Below, in pieces: positions 16,726 to 25,013 of a stretch of 64,000 nt of DNA. Origin of the DNA: an uncultured Solirubrobacterales bacterium (GTDB lineage Bacteria; Actinomycetota; Thermoleophilia; Solirubrobacterales; 70-9); the NCBI GenBank assembly GCA_903939845.1, contig CAJAIJ010000020.1, positions 1-64,000 on the forward strand. The letters are read 5' to 3'. The notes below the pieces were generated by a model. The model was not told the DNA's origin and made no database searches. It saw nothing but the letters and a program-made list of their open reading frames with translations. The translations under genes were made by a program, and so were the position numbers. The stretch's first letter is position 1; every line of letters starts with the position of its first letter.

Positions 16726-18087
16726 CTAGGGAGCGCCGGTGTTGCCGGAGCGGTCGGCCGTGAGCAGGACGACCTCCGGGGTGTCCGGCGCGATGCGAAG
16801 CCGATCCGCCACCGCCATGCCGGGAACCCAGACGACCTCTCCGGCCGCCACTACCACCGGGTGCGAGCGCCGCTCGGTACGCCTGATGCCACGCTCGGCG
16901 AGGATGTCGGCGACCGGCTTCGAGCCTGCCATCCCGAGCTGTCTGATCCTGTCCCCCTCGCACCAGGCCCTGACCTCGATCCGGTCGGGAAGACCGGCAG
17001 CGTCCAGGGTCGCGACCTCGGGGCCACGGGCCCGGACCGGCCCCGGGATCCTCTCGGCAGCAAGGCGCCAGGCCCCCCACTCCACCTCGCCGGGCAGGTC
17101 GAGGATCGCGGGCTCGGGTCCCTGGCGGATCTCCCCGGACTCGAGAACGACCACCATCCCCGACTCGACTGCGATCGTGACCCCTCCACCGAGGTCGACC
17201 GACCCGCCTTCCGGTCGTCCACAGAGGCGTCGGATCTCGGCCGTCCTCGGAATCGATGCCGAGCCGTGTCCGGCGATCGCGACCTCGACCAGCATCCGGA
17301 TCGCGTGTCTCGCCACGGCCGGATGGGCCTCGGCCAGGACTCCGGCCGCGATGAACGGCTCTCCATCCGAGTCCCTCGAGATCAGGCCCTCTGCGATCGA
17401 GCCGGCCAGATCGGACTCTTCTTCCACCTCGCGACGGGTCCTGACGATGTTCTCGACGGCGGCCGGGTTGATGTCCTCCAGGACCGGCAGGACCTCCCCC
17501 CTGATCCGGGACCGGGCGAAGGACGGATCGAGGTTCGAAGGGTCATCGACGAAGGGAAGTCCGGACTCGATCGCGGCCGTCCTCACGGTGGCCCTGTCCA
17601 GAGCGAGCAGCGGCCTGATCAGATGACCACGCCGGGCGGGCATCGCGGCCAGCGCCCGGGTCCCGGGGGAGCTGGCCAGTCGGTAGAGGACGGTTTCGGC
17701 CAGATCCGTGGATGTATGGCCGACTGCGATCCATTCGAGATCACGCTCGCTTCGGAGAGACTCGGCGGCCCGGTAGCGCTCTCGCCGGGCCCAGTCGTGC
17801 ATGTTCCCGTCGCGCTGGCCGGGGCGTCGAACGATCAGCTCTACCCCGAGCTGCCTGCAGGTTCGGTCGCACGCAGCCTGGTCTTCATCGGAGTCGGATC
17901 TGAGTCCGTAGTTGAGATGGATCGCAACGAGTCCGTCCGAACCGAGAAGACGGACCAGCCCGACCAGCATCGCGGTCGAGTCGGGGCCACCCGAGAGCAT
18001 CACCACACCACGGCTCGCCTCCGTAACCAGACCTGAGCCCCGGATCGCCGCCCGGACCCGGTCGATTGCTGGCCCGACCTCAGGCAC
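16726..18087 (-). CDS. tilS: tRNA(Ile)-lysidine synthetase
   Basis: Adds lysine to C34 of the AUA-decoding tRNA-Ile; an essential N-type ATP pyrophosphatase. The PP-loop reads MLSGGPDSTAML at residues about 30-41, followed by AIHLNYGLR, the AVGHTSTDLAETVLYRLASSPGTRALAAMP block and LLALDRATVR, all typical. The 453-residue length includes the TilS C-terminal domain ending with GIRRTERRSHPVVV. GTG 18087 overlaps the stop of the cyclase gene by 8 bases, so the two are coupled, which is unusual for this otherwise conserved tilS-hpt-ftsH group. Confidence 0.94.
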   Translation of the reverse strand: MPEVGPAIDRVRAAIRGSGLVTEASRGVVMLSGGPDSTAMLVGLVRLLGSDGLVAIHLNYGLRSDSDEDQAACDRTCRQLGVELIVRRPGQRDGNMHDWARRERYRAAESLRSERDLEWIAVGHTSTDLAETVLYRLASSPGTRALAAMPARRGHLIRPLLALDRATVRTAAIESGLPFVDDPSNLDPSFARSRIRGEVLPVLEDINPAAVENIVRTRREVEEESDLAGSIAEGLISRDSDGEPFIAAGVLAEAHPAVARHAIRMLVEVAIAGHGSASIPRTAEIRRLCGRPEGGSVDLGGGVTIAVESGMVVVLESGEIRQGPEPAILDLPGEVEWGAWRLAAERIPGPVRARGPEVATLDAAGLPDRIEVRAWCEGDRIRQLGMAGSKPVADILAERGIRRTERRSHPVVVAAGEVVWVPGMAVADRLRIAPDTPEVVLLTADRSGNTGAP

Positions 18088-19267
18088 GAACCTTCACCAG
18101 GTAGAGCGGAGTCGGCTCCGGAAAGCCCTTCAGCGGGACCTCCCCGATCCCCTCCAGGTCGATGTCGGGGTGGTCTGCGAGCGAGTCGGCAACCACATCC
18201 GTGACCAGCACCTCTCCCCCGAGAGCGCGGTTGACCACGCGATGGGTCAGGTTCACCTGACCGCCGAAGTAGTCGCCGTCCCGGAAGAAGGCACCTGCGT
18301 AGTGGATTCCGGCCCGGGGCTTCGGGCGGTCCTGGAAGAACGAGATGAACCCGACGGCCCACTCGGCCAGAGAGGCAGGATCTGGAGATACGACCATGAC
18401 CTCGTCACCGATCGTCTTGACCAGAGTGGCCTTCGGCGGCAGGGTCGCCTCCACGGCCTCGGTGAAGCCCTCGATCACCGACAGCGCCTCTACATCACCC
18501 TCCTCCTCGGTGAACCGGGTGAACCCGGTCAGGTCGATGAAACAGATTGCGATCTTGACCTGGCCGATGTCGTCCAGGCCGGAGAACTCGTCCTCCATGT
18601 GACCGACGACGTCCTGCTCCATGAAGAACCGGAGGTAGCGCTCGTGCAGATATCGGAACAGCGGGACCGAGGTAGGGGCGGTGGCGGCCACCAGGCCGCC
18701 GAGTTCCTCGGCGATCTCCAGCGAGGTCTTGCCCTCCCGGATCATCGGTTCATGTGCGAAGAGGTGGAACAGCCGGACCTCGGCGTCGGCGATCCGGCGA
18801 ACTGACTGGGCGTAGACACGAACGAGCTGGAGCACGGCCTCCTCCGGCAGGCCGGCTTCGGCCACGGAGGCCAGGCGGGCGATCGCGGCCCGGTCGGTCT
18901 CGGTCAGAACACGGTCCTCCCCCAGGGGCGTTCCGAGCAGGTCCATGACCTTCTCGACGAAGGATTCGTCGAGACCACTGCGCTGGGCCGCCTCGGCCAC
19001 GGTCATCGTCTCGGAATCGTCGACGAAGACATCCTCGGCAAAGCCGAAGGCGAGACGCCCTTCCTTCGCGGCATCGCGAAGCTCATCATGGGTGTGCCCC
19101 CGCTCCCTCATCCGGCCGATCACCCGGGCCTGAGCGGCGGCGGCCGGAGTCCACTTGCCATCGGTCAGCGGGACGAGCTTCTCCTCGGCCCATCTCGTCA
19201 AGGTGCTGGCCGGAACCCCCGACCTGCGTGATGCCTCACTGAGGCTGATCGTCTCCTGCTCCGCCAT
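18080..19267 (-). CDS. MerR-type HTH / class III adenylate cyclase fusion
   Basis: A 395-residue protein. Residues 7-50 match a MerR-like helix-turn-helix (LSEASRRSGVPASTLTRWAEE), residues about 88-110 look like a second, degenerate one, residues about 115-225 form a helical region resembling the regulatory domain of mycobacterial cyclases such as Rv1264, and residues 235-395 are the class III catalytic domain. Metal ligands D245 (CFIDLTGFT) and D288 (KTIGDEV), specificity K284 and D332, and transition-state N339 and R343 are all present, so it should make cAMP as a homodimer. It precedes tilS with an 8-base overlap; a TAGCCT box lies 9 bases before the ATG. Confidence 0.85.
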   Translation of the reverse strand: MAEQETISLSEASRRSGVPASTLTRWAEEKLVPLTDGKWTPAAAAQARVIGRMRERGHTHDELRDAAKEGRLAFGFAEDVFVDDSETMTVAEAAQRSGLDESFVEKVMDLLGTPLGEDRVLTETDRAAIARLASVAEAGLPEEAVLQLVRVYAQSVRRIADAEVRLFHLFAHEPMIREGKTSLEIAEELGGLVAATAPTSVPLFRYLHERYLRFFMEQDVVGHMEDEFSGLDDIGQVKIAICFIDLTGFTRFTEEEGDVEALSVIEGFTEAVEATLPPKATLVKTIGDEVMVVSPDPASLAEWAVGFISFFQDRPKPRAGIHYAGAFFRDGDYFGGQVNLTHRVVNRALGGEVLVTDVVADSLADHPDIDLEGIGEVPLKGFPEPTPLYLVKVRA

Positions 19268-19315
19268 CAGAAGACGAGGCTACCGCCGGATGTGATCCGA
19301 CGGGTGAAGACATAG

Positions 19316-19345
19316 GAAAGGCGGGGCCGCCGGAGCGACCCCGCC
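19316..19345 (-). terminator. Rho-independent-like terminator after glnK
   Basis: On the minus strand a 7-base stem GGCGGGG/CCCCGCC with a 12-base loop is followed by TTTCCT. It separates the amt-glnK unit from the cyclase-tilS-hpt-ftsH unit. Confidence 0.65.
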
Positions 19346-19366
19346 CTGTTCCCAGTCAGCTCCCCG

Positions 19367-19720
19367 CTACTCAGCGTGGGTTTGAGTTACTTCGTCTCCT
19401 CGTTCGCCGGTCCGGATCCTGATCGCCTCCTCGACCGGGATCACGAAGATCTTGCCGTCTCCGATCTCACCGGTCCTGGAGTGACGCAGAATCGTCTCGA
19501 CGATGAGGTCCTTGTCCTCGTCGGCCACCACGACCTCCAGCTTGAGCTTCGGCCGGATGTTGACCTGAACCGTCGATCCTCGATACTGCTCGACGATCCC
19601 CTTCTGCCTTCCCGATCCCTTTGCCTCGAGGACCGAGACCGAGGGAAAGCCCTTCTCGAGTAGCTCGGCCCGAATCGGCTCGAACGCCTCATGTCTTATG
19701 AATGCTTCGATCTTCTTCAT
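19367..19720 (-). CDS. glnK: PII nitrogen regulatory protein
   Basis: Trimeric sensor of ATP/ADP and 2-oxoglutarate that plugs the ammonium channel. The 117-residue protein begins MKKIEAFIRHEAFEPIRAEL; the T-loop runs GSGRQKGIVEQYRGSTVQVN with the modifiable tyrosine (Y51 region), and the C-terminal signature TGEIGDGKIFVIPVEEAIRIRTGE is complete. Against the common ELYRGAEY the loop is EQYRGSTV. AGGAGGAG at good spacing precedes ATG 19720. It follows amt by 19 bases, the classical amtB-glnK pair; which one it regulates is thus clear from context. Confidence 0.96.
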   Translation of the reverse strand: MKKIEAFIRHEAFEPIRAELLEKGFPSVSVLEAKGSGRQKGIVEQYRGSTVQVNIRPKLKLEVVVADEDKDLIVETILRHSRTGEIGDGKIFVIPVEEAIRIRTGERGDEVTQTHAE

Positions 19721-19739
19721 CTGACTGGACTCCTCCTTT

Positions 19740-21200
19740 TCAGCGGTCTTCCGGCGTTGCCACCGGAGTTCCGGCCATCATCGGCTGGTAGTTGCCCACG
19801 GGGTATTCCTCCTGGGGGATGAATGCCTCGGGGTAGCCATACATCCCGTGACTCGAGATATCGAGCCCGGCGATCTCCTCCGACTCCGGAACCCTCAGGC
19901 CCATCACGGCCTTGATGATCGCGAAGGTGACGTAGGAAAGGATGAACACGACCACGAAGGTCGCGACCACTGCCAGGGTCTGAACCCCGAACTGGCCGAT
20001 CGTGCTCGAGAACGACTGGTCCCCGAAGATGCTGTACCAGATGCCGGCACCCGCTCCGTCGAGGATCAGCCTCGGCGAGGCGAATATCCCGACTGCCAGG
20101 GTTCCCCAGATTCCGGCCAGACCGTGCGCCGAAAGCGCCCCGATCGGATCGTCGAGGTACTTCTCGATCGCCAGGACTCCCCAGACGACTACGAACCCGG
20201 CGATCAGACCGATGATCGGTGCCGCCCAGTACTCGACGAATCCACAGCCGGCCGTGATTCCGACCAGGCCCGCGATGGCGCCGTTGCCGGACATGCCGAC
20301 GTCGAGCGCCTTCGTCTTCAGGTAGATCAGGATGCTTGCCCCGATCACCCCGGCGGCGGCCGCGAGCATCGTGTTCAGCATCACCTCGCCGAAGAACGCA
20401 TCCTCGGTGACGAAGGTCGAGCCTCCGTTGAAGCCGAACCAGCCGACCCAGAGGATGATCACTCCGAGGCCGACCAGCGGCATCGAGTGACCCGGGATCG
20501 CCCGTGGCTTGCCGTCAGCCCCGTACTTGCCCCTACGGGCACCGAGCAGGAGCAGGCAGGCCAGGGCCGCCGTCGCTCCGGTGAGATGGACCACCGAGGA
20601 CCCGGCGAAGTCCATCACGGGCTTGCCACCGACGTCCGAGAGCAGTCCGCCACCCCATACGGAGTGGGCGACGATCGGGTAGATGAGGGCGCCGAAAACG
20701 ACCGCGAAAGCGGCATAGGCACCGAACTTGATCCGCTCCAGGGTCGTGCCCCAGACGATCGCCAGCGAGACCGCACAGAACGCGAGGCCGAACAGCATCA
20801 GCATCGCCGTGTCTGCCGTCACTGCGGTGCCGAGGATGTCCTGGCCGTAGTGGAAGAAGAAGCCATCGGTCCCGACGAAGTTCGAGATGTTGCCTTCACC
20901 GAAGCCGGCGATCCCGTAACCGACCGCCCACCACGCGATCGTCACCACCGAAAGGTTGATGAATATCTTGGCGACCCCGGTTCCGGCATTCTTCTGCCTG
21001 GAAAACCCGATCTCGAGAAACATGAACCCGGCCTGCATGAAGAACACGAGCACGGTCGCCAGAGCGACCCAGACCATGTCCAGCTCCAGTGCCTTTGCCT
21101 CGAGGTCGGCGGCCACATCTGCGAAGGCGACCGACGGCAGGGCAAGTGCTGCCAACGTCACCCCCAATGCTGCGGCGAAGCCCTTCTTCCTACCGCTCAT
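19740..21200 (-). CDS. amt: Ammonium transporter
   Basis: Trimeric ammonium channel of the inner membrane, 486 residues. A signal peptide (LGVTLAALALPSVAFA) is followed by eleven hydrophobic helices. The twin-histidine pore is present: DFAGSSVVHLTG and SAHGLAGIWGTLAVG. The FMQAGFMFLEIGFSR opening and the WVGWFGFNGGS gate helix are typical. AGGAGG precedes ATG 21200, and a perfect palindrome lies immediately upstream of it. The cytoplasmic C-terminal tail is long (about 50 residues) with the ESEEIAGLDISSHGMYGYPE motif that communicates with GlnK. Confidence 0.96.
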   Translation of the reverse strand: MSGRKKGFAAALGVTLAALALPSVAFADVAADLEAKALELDMVWVALATVLVFFMQAGFMFLEIGFSRQKNAGTGVAKIFINLSVVTIAWWAVGYGIAGFGEGNISNFVGTDGFFFHYGQDILGTAVTADTAMLMLFGLAFCAVSLAIVWGTTLERIKFGAYAAFAVVFGALIYPIVAHSVWGGGLLSDVGGKPVMDFAGSSVVHLTGATAALACLLLLGARRGKYGADGKPRAIPGHSMPLVGLGVIILWVGWFGFNGGSTFVTEDAFFGEVMLNTMLAAAAGVIGASILIYLKTKALDVGMSGNGAIAGLVGITAGCGFVEYWAAPIIGLIAGFVVVWGVLAIEKYLDDPIGALSAHGLAGIWGTLAVGIFASPRLILDGAGAGIWYSIFGDQSFSSTIGQFGVQTLAVVATFVVVFILSYVTFAIIKAVMGLRVPESEEIAGLDISSHGMYGYPEAFIPQEEYPVGNYQPMMAGTPVATPEDR

Positions 21201-21215
21201 GACGAAATACCTCCT

Positions 21216-21230
21216 GTTTCACTGTGAAAC
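21216..21230. promoter_or_regulatory. Palindrome next to the amt ribosome-binding site
   Basis: GTTTCAC-T-GTGAAAC is a perfect 7-base inverted repeat abutting the AGGAGG of amt. It may be an operator for a nitrogen regulator, or in the mRNA a hairpin that masks the ribosome-binding site. The regulator is not identifiable from this window. Confidence 0.5.
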
Positions 21231-21296
21231 GGCGGACGAGACCACCGATCACTGATTTCGAACAGCTGACCGGGGAAACCTAGGTCCGAAGCGAAG

Positions 21297-21313
21297 CCGG
21301 GCTGTTAGCCCGG
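21297..21313. other. Hairpin in the plsC-amt intergenic region
   Basis: CCGGGCT-GTT-AGCCCGG, a perfect 7-base stem without a T tract. The 21201-21437 gap otherwise holds the amt leader; no gene or recognised riboswitch was found in it. Confidence 0.35.
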
Positions 21314-21437
21314 TGGAGGAAAAGCCGGGCGACCCGTTGTTCAGATGTTCAGGAGGGCCACTGCCTGCCGGTTCCCTGCGGATCGGGAATCCCGGTCAGG
21401 ACCTCTTCTCTGGCGGTCCTGGCCCAGGCGTCGCGGC

Positions 21438-22322
21438 TTATATGAAGGCCGGGCCGCGCTCGACCAGGCCGTGATAGATGCCCTGCTGGATCCGCTCCCG
21501 AATCTCCTCCGAGAGATCGAAGACGAGTGACGGGTCGTCGGCCGCTTCGGGAGGGTAGGCGGAGAGGTCGACCGGTTCGAGGAATTCGATCCGCCACCGG
21601 GACGGCAGCGGAACCAACCCGGCAGGCCCGAGGAACGGAAACGTCGGAGTGAGCGGGAAGTAGGGAGCTCCGGTGAGCCGGGCGAGCAACTCGGACTCGC
21701 CGAGCTTGGGATAGATCTCCTCGGATCCGACCACGGCCACCGGCACGATCGGGGTGCGATTACGTATCGCTACCTCGACGAATCCGCCCCGGCCGAATCG
21801 CTGGGTCCGATAGCGCTCCGAGAAGGGCTTTCCGAAACCCTTGACCCCCTCCGGGAAGACCATGACCGGCTCATCCTGCTGGAGCAGCCTCTCGAGGTTG
21901 GCCGGATTGGCGGGTATCCCTCCGACCCGCCGCATGAACCAGGAGACGAAGGGCAACTGCCAGACCCAGTTCAGGACCAGTGCCCTGGTCCAGCGAGGGA
22001 GTGGATGGAGCTTCTGGATCGCGGTCCCGATCATGATCGCGTCGAAGGGAAAGATGGTCCCGGCGTGATTGGCGACGATCAGCACCCGGCCGTGGCCGGG
22101 AACGTTGCGGACTCCCTCGACTTCGACCCTCCACCACTTCGAGAAGAGGAAATCGAATGAGGGAAACACGGCCTCCGCGAACTCCTCGTCGAAGCCCCAC
22201 TCGTCCTCGGTGTATTCCCCGGTCACCCGCCTGAGCGCTCGCTCCCAGACGTCGAGGACCTCGTTGGCCCAGACGACTTCGGATCCGATCCCGCCCGACC
22301 TGCCCGAGTCGCCGGCGGTCAC
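21438..22322 (-). CDS. 1-acyl-sn-glycerol-3-phosphate acyltransferase-like (PlsC domain)
   Basis: A 294-residue membrane-associated acyltransferase. The acceptor-site block reads VANHAGTIFPFDAIM (the H...D pair is spaced more widely than the textbook HxxxxD, as in related lysophospholipid acyltransferases), and VMVFPEGVKGFGKPF is the FPEG motif. FGRGGFVEVAIRNRTPIVPVAVVGSEE completes the family pattern. GTG 22322 overlaps the stop of the upstream SDR-like gene (GTGA). The substrate (lysophosphatidate or another lysolipid) is inferred from the family only. Confidence 0.83.
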   Translation of the reverse strand: MTAGDSGRSGGIGSEVVWANEVLDVWERALRRVTGEYTEDEWGFDEEFAEAVFPSFDFLFSKWWRVEVEGVRNVPGHGRVLIVANHAGTIFPFDAIMIGTAIQKLHPLPRWTRALVLNWVWQLPFVSWFMRRVGGIPANPANLERLLQQDEPVMVFPEGVKGFGKPFSERYRTQRFGRGGFVEVAIRNRTPIVPVAVVGSEEIYPKLGESELLARLTGAPYFPLTPTFPFLGPAGLVPLPSRWRIEFLEPVDLSAYPPEAADDPSLVFDLSEEIRERIQQGIYHGLVERGPAFI

Positions 22323-23356
22323 GGAACGACCCTCACTCCGGCCCCGGGCCGTGGCGGGTGGACGAACCTGGCCGGTCCCGGTCGACCCGAGGCGAAGTCC
22401 CGAGCAGCACCCTCGGTGTTGAAGGCGAACCGGTAACCCACCTCCTTCCGGATCCGGGTGTTGTCGCAGCCCCTGCCGAACCGCATCAGGAGCTCTCCGT
22501 CCCGGTACATGTCGGCACCGTCGAGCAGGCCTCCGAGTCTCTTGAACAGGGCACCGGAGACGATCGGGGGTAGAGGGATGGCGATCTTGCCGGCCAGCCT
22601 GAGCAGGCGCGAGAGCGACATCGAGCCGTCCGGTGCGACATTCACCGGTCCGTCGACCGGATTCACGACCGCAGCTGCGAGCGCCCCGGTCGCGTCGACC
22701 GGGTGGAGGATCTGCAGGAGCGGGTCGAACCCGAGCTGGACCGGAACCACCGGAAGGGAGAGGTAGCGAACCAGAGGGCTGTCGAGGTCGGGACCGACCT
22801 CTGCCTGAAACCTCAACATGCAGCAGGTCACTCCGGGGCGGCGACGGGTGAAGTTCTCGAAGTAGCCCTCCAGCTCGCCGATGTCCCGCTGGAACCTCGT
22901 CACGAGCGGGAGATCCCGGGCCATCTCCTCGGTGAAGAAGACGGGTCGGGCCGGAGCGGTTCCGTAGATCGCGGCCGACCCACGGACGACCACTGCCGAG
23001 AGGTTCTCGACCTTCTCGCAGGCCGCCAGCAGGTTCAGCGTTCCGATCACGTTGATGTCGTGGAGAGCCCTCGAGGGCCTGCCCTCTTCCGGGTACCAGA
23101 TGATCCCGCAGTGGACGACTACATCCGGGGCGAGGTCGGGGAGCAGACGGGTGATGACTGGATTGCGGATGTCGGCCTCGATGAACTCGACCCCTTCGGG
23201 CAGGGAGTCGGGCGGTCGGGTGTCGATCCCGATGATCGAGCCGATCCGTTCATCGTGGGCCAGAACCTCTGCCAGTTCGCGGCCCCAATAGGTCGATACC
23301 CCGACTATCGCGACCCGTTCGATCTCCCTCGAATCGGCCCCCGACACCGAGGTCAT
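22319..23356 (-). CDS. NAD-dependent epimerase/dehydratase-like protein without the catalytic Tyr/Lys
   Basis: A 345-residue extended-SDR fold protein. The nucleotide loop is VGVSTYWGRELA, a G-x5-G variant of GxxGxxG; IIGIDTRPP supplies the adenosine-ribose Asp; HDINVIGTLNLLAACEK and VVVRGSAAIYG follow the SDR pattern. Where YxxxK is expected the sequence reads RFQRDIGELE, so the usual proton-transfer pair is absent. It may bind NAD(P) without oxidoreductase chemistry, as NmrA-like members do. ATG 23356 overlaps the upstream coiled-coil gene (ATGA), and its own stop overlaps plsC. Confidence 0.75.
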   Translation of the reverse strand: MTSVSGADSREIERVAIVGVSTYWGRELAEVLAHDERIGSIIGIDTRPPDSLPEGVEFIEADIRNPVITRLLPDLAPDVVVHCGIIWYPEEGRPSRALHDINVIGTLNLLAACEKVENLSAVVVRGSAAIYGTAPARPVFFTEEMARDLPLVTRFQRDIGELEGYFENFTRRRPGVTCCMLRFQAEVGPDLDSPLVRYLSLPVVPVQLGFDPLLQILHPVDATGALAAAVVNPVDGPVNVAPDGSMSLSRLLRLAGKIAIPLPPIVSGALFKRLGGLLDGADMYRDGELLMRFGRGCDNTRIRKEVGYRFAFNTEGAARDFASGRPGPARFVHPPRPGAGVRVVP

Positions 23357-23751
23357 TCCTCCGGGTTCGTTCCGGCCGTCAACTCGAGGGCCTCGAGTCG
23401 GGACTCGATCTCCTCGAGCCGTCCCGAGAGGTCGGCGATCTCGTCGCGGCTGACCAGCCGCATGCCATCGAATGCCTCGCGGGCGTCGCGACCCAGCCGG
23501 GAGACCTCTCCGACCAGGTCCTGGGCCCGATCGCGGGTCCGGTCACTCAGATCCTGGGCCTTGTCCCTGGTCAGTCCGGTCGCTGCGAACGCACCCTCGA
23601 CTGCCTCTCTGAGGCTGTCGGAGATCGGGCGGCTTCCGGCCGAAGAACCGTCTCCGGAACCACCGTTTTCGGGTCGATTTTCAGGTCGGTTTTCGGGCGG
23701 CAGAGGCACCGGCCGAGTGTATTCGGTTTGATTCGGGGCGGCGAGAGGCAT
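23353..23751 (-). CDS. Small coiled-coil, phasin-like protein
   Basis: A 132-residue protein. Residues 1-40 are low-complexity with an ENRP repeat; the rest is amphipathic helix (DSLREAVEGAFAATGLTRDKAQDLSDRTRDRAQDL) ending in a heptad coiled coil (IADLSGRLEEIESRLEALEL). This layout resembles small phasin/PHA-granule-associated proteins of actinobacteria, but similarity is general and no PHA synthase is nearby. The start at 23751 is uncertain, being only 13 bases from the divergent start at 23765; a shorter product is possible. It is coupled to the SDR-like gene by ATGA. Its tail resembles that of the protein at 24492. Confidence 0.55.
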   Translation of the reverse strand: MPLAAPNQTEYTRPVPLPPENRPENRPENGGSGDGSSAGSRPISDSLREAVEGAFAATGLTRDKAQDLSDRTRDRAQDLVGEVSRLGRDAREAFDGMRLVSRDEIADLSGRLEEIESRLEALELTAGTNPEE

Positions 23752-23764
23752 TCGCCACGATCCC

Positions 23765-24460
23765 ATGCCCATCCGAATCGAGCCCCTGATCGATCCCTCA
23801 CCCGAGGCCATCCTGGTCGGCGACCCCAGGCGGGCCTTCGCCCTGGCGCAGGCCTTCACCGAAGAGCCGAAGATGACCCATCTGGCGCGAGGACTGTGGG
23901 GCTATGGGGGCCAGACTCCGGACGGGAGGGGCCTGACGGTCCAGTCGACGGGCGCCGGGGGTCCTGCCGCTGCCGCGGTCCTTTCCGATCTGGCCGTAGC
24001 AGGGGTCGAGACTGCCGTGAGGATGGGCACCTGCGAGTCGGTCGAGGGCGGCCCCCGGCCGGGCCGGGTCGTCCTGGTCACCGGGGCCTTCGCCCTGGAC
24101 GGAGCCGGGAGGGCGCTGATCGGTGAGCGAGACGCCGGAGCCGACGTCCGGGTCGAGCCGGATTCCGAGATCACGGAGCGGCTTCGGGTCGAGCTGGGGG
24201 ATCTGGTCCTTCCGGCCGAGGTCTCCAGCCACGACCTCGTCGCGAGGCTCGATCGAAATGCGGCGGAGGGTACGAAGGCTCCGGTCAGAGACCTTCAGAC
24301 GGCGGCATTCTTCGCCACTTCAGCCAGGACAGGGGTTCGGGCGGCGGCGCTTCTTGTCGTCGTCGAGGACGCTTCCGGCACCCGCCTCGCCGAGAGCGAG
24401 ATCGAAGACGGCCTGATCGCGCTCTGGCCGGGAGTCGCCCGGGCGTTGGGCAAAGCCTAA
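23765..24460 (+). CDS. Nucleoside phosphorylase-like protein (PNP_UDP_1 fold)
   Basis: A 231-residue protein with the phosphorylase fold markers: AILVGDPRRAFALAQ (the GDPxR phosphate site), VQSTGAGGPAAAAVLSDL and VETAVRMGTCES (RxGT). A late VVVEDASGTRLAESE strand follows. The usual purine-site E-M-E-x-A segment is not obvious (LQTAAFFATSARTGVRAAALLVV is in its place), so the nucleoside specificity, or even activity, is uncertain. The start codon has no convincing ribosome-binding site. It lies between two small coiled-coil genes on the other strand. Confidence 0.68.
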   Translation: MPIRIEPLIDPSPEAILVGDPRRAFALAQAFTEEPKMTHLARGLWGYGGQTPDGRGLTVQSTGAGGPAAAAVLSDLAVAGVETAVRMGTCESVEGGPRPGRVVLVTGAFALDGAGRALIGERDAGADVRVEPDSEITERLRVELGDLVLPAEVSSHDLVARLDRNAAEGTKAPVRDLQTAAFFATSARTGVRAAALLVVVEDASGTRLAESEIEDGLIALWPGVARALGKA

Positions 24461-24483
24461 ACCTTAGGTTGAGCCTTAGGCTT
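24453..24483. terminator. Bidirectional stem-loop between convergent genes
   Basis: AAGCCTAA (24453-24460) pairs with TTAGGCTT (24476-24483); the intervening ACCTTAGGT is itself palindromic. It includes the stop codon of the phosphorylase gene. There is no strong T run. Confidence 0.5.
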
Positions 24484-24491
24484 GAGGAGGG

Positions 24492-24839
24492 TCAGGATCC
24501 CGCCGACGGCGAGTTCAGCTCCGACCTCAGCAGCCTGAGTTCCTCGACCAGTCGGTCCAGACGATCCTCGGTCTCCTCCAGCCTCTCGGAAATCGAGCGC
24601 AATCTGCGCTCGAGTCGCTCGGCCTCGTCCTGCGAGGAGACGTTGAGGGCGTCCATGGCGGCCTTCTGTGCCCCGCCGGCGAGGTTCCTGGCAGCGACGG
24701 CGGCCGAGACCGCCTGTCCGAAGGCCGGGTTAGTGATGACCGCCTGTGCGAGGTCGGCAGCCGCCTTCTCGCTGCGGGACTGGACCTTGTCCCGAATGCC
24801 TGCCTCGTCTTCGAAGTCCCGCTCGGTCTCGTCTTCCAT
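24492..24839 (-). CDS. Small acidic coiled-coil protein
   Basis: A 115-residue protein: a charged N-terminus (MEDETERDFEDEAGIRDKVQSR), an alanine-rich helix (NPAFGQAVSAAVAARNLAGGAQKAAMDALN) and a C-terminal heptad coiled coil (ERLERRLRSISERLEETEDRLDRLVEELRLLRSEL). The organisation mirrors the coiled-coil protein at 23353, suggesting paralogy. No enzymatic motif is seen. TAGGAT ends 6 bases before the ATG, consistent with a leaderless message. Confidence 0.62.
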   Translation of the reverse strand: MEDETERDFEDEAGIRDKVQSRSEKAAADLAQAVITNPAFGQAVSAAVAARNLAGGAQKAAMDALNVSSQDEAERLERRLRSISERLEETEDRLDRLVEELRLLRSELNSPSAGS

Positions 24840-24845
24840 GAGGGC

Positions 24846-24851
24846 ATCCTA
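24846..24851 (-). promoter_or_regulatory. Candidate -10 element, leaderless coiled-coil gene
   Basis: Reads TAGGAT on the minus strand and ends 6 bases before the ATG at 24839. Confidence 0.4.
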
Positions 24852-25013
24852 GGCCAGTCGGCGATCGGCCGCGATCGGTCTTTTCGGTCGTGTCGGCTGT
24901 TTCGGGGGCAGGACGGTTGCCGAAGGCGGAGAAATGGTGTTCGACTGCGATACTTTTCCTGTTCCTGACTCGAAGATCCCATCCGGGATCGAGAGCCGAT
25001 TCCAAGAGGGCGC

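Noticed and set aside
24840-25013. Possible cyclic-di-AMP riboswitch before the murein hydrolase gene
   Set aside because: Only a simple GATCCC/GGGATC hairpin at 24975-24990 is visible; the conserved ydaO-type core sequences are missing.
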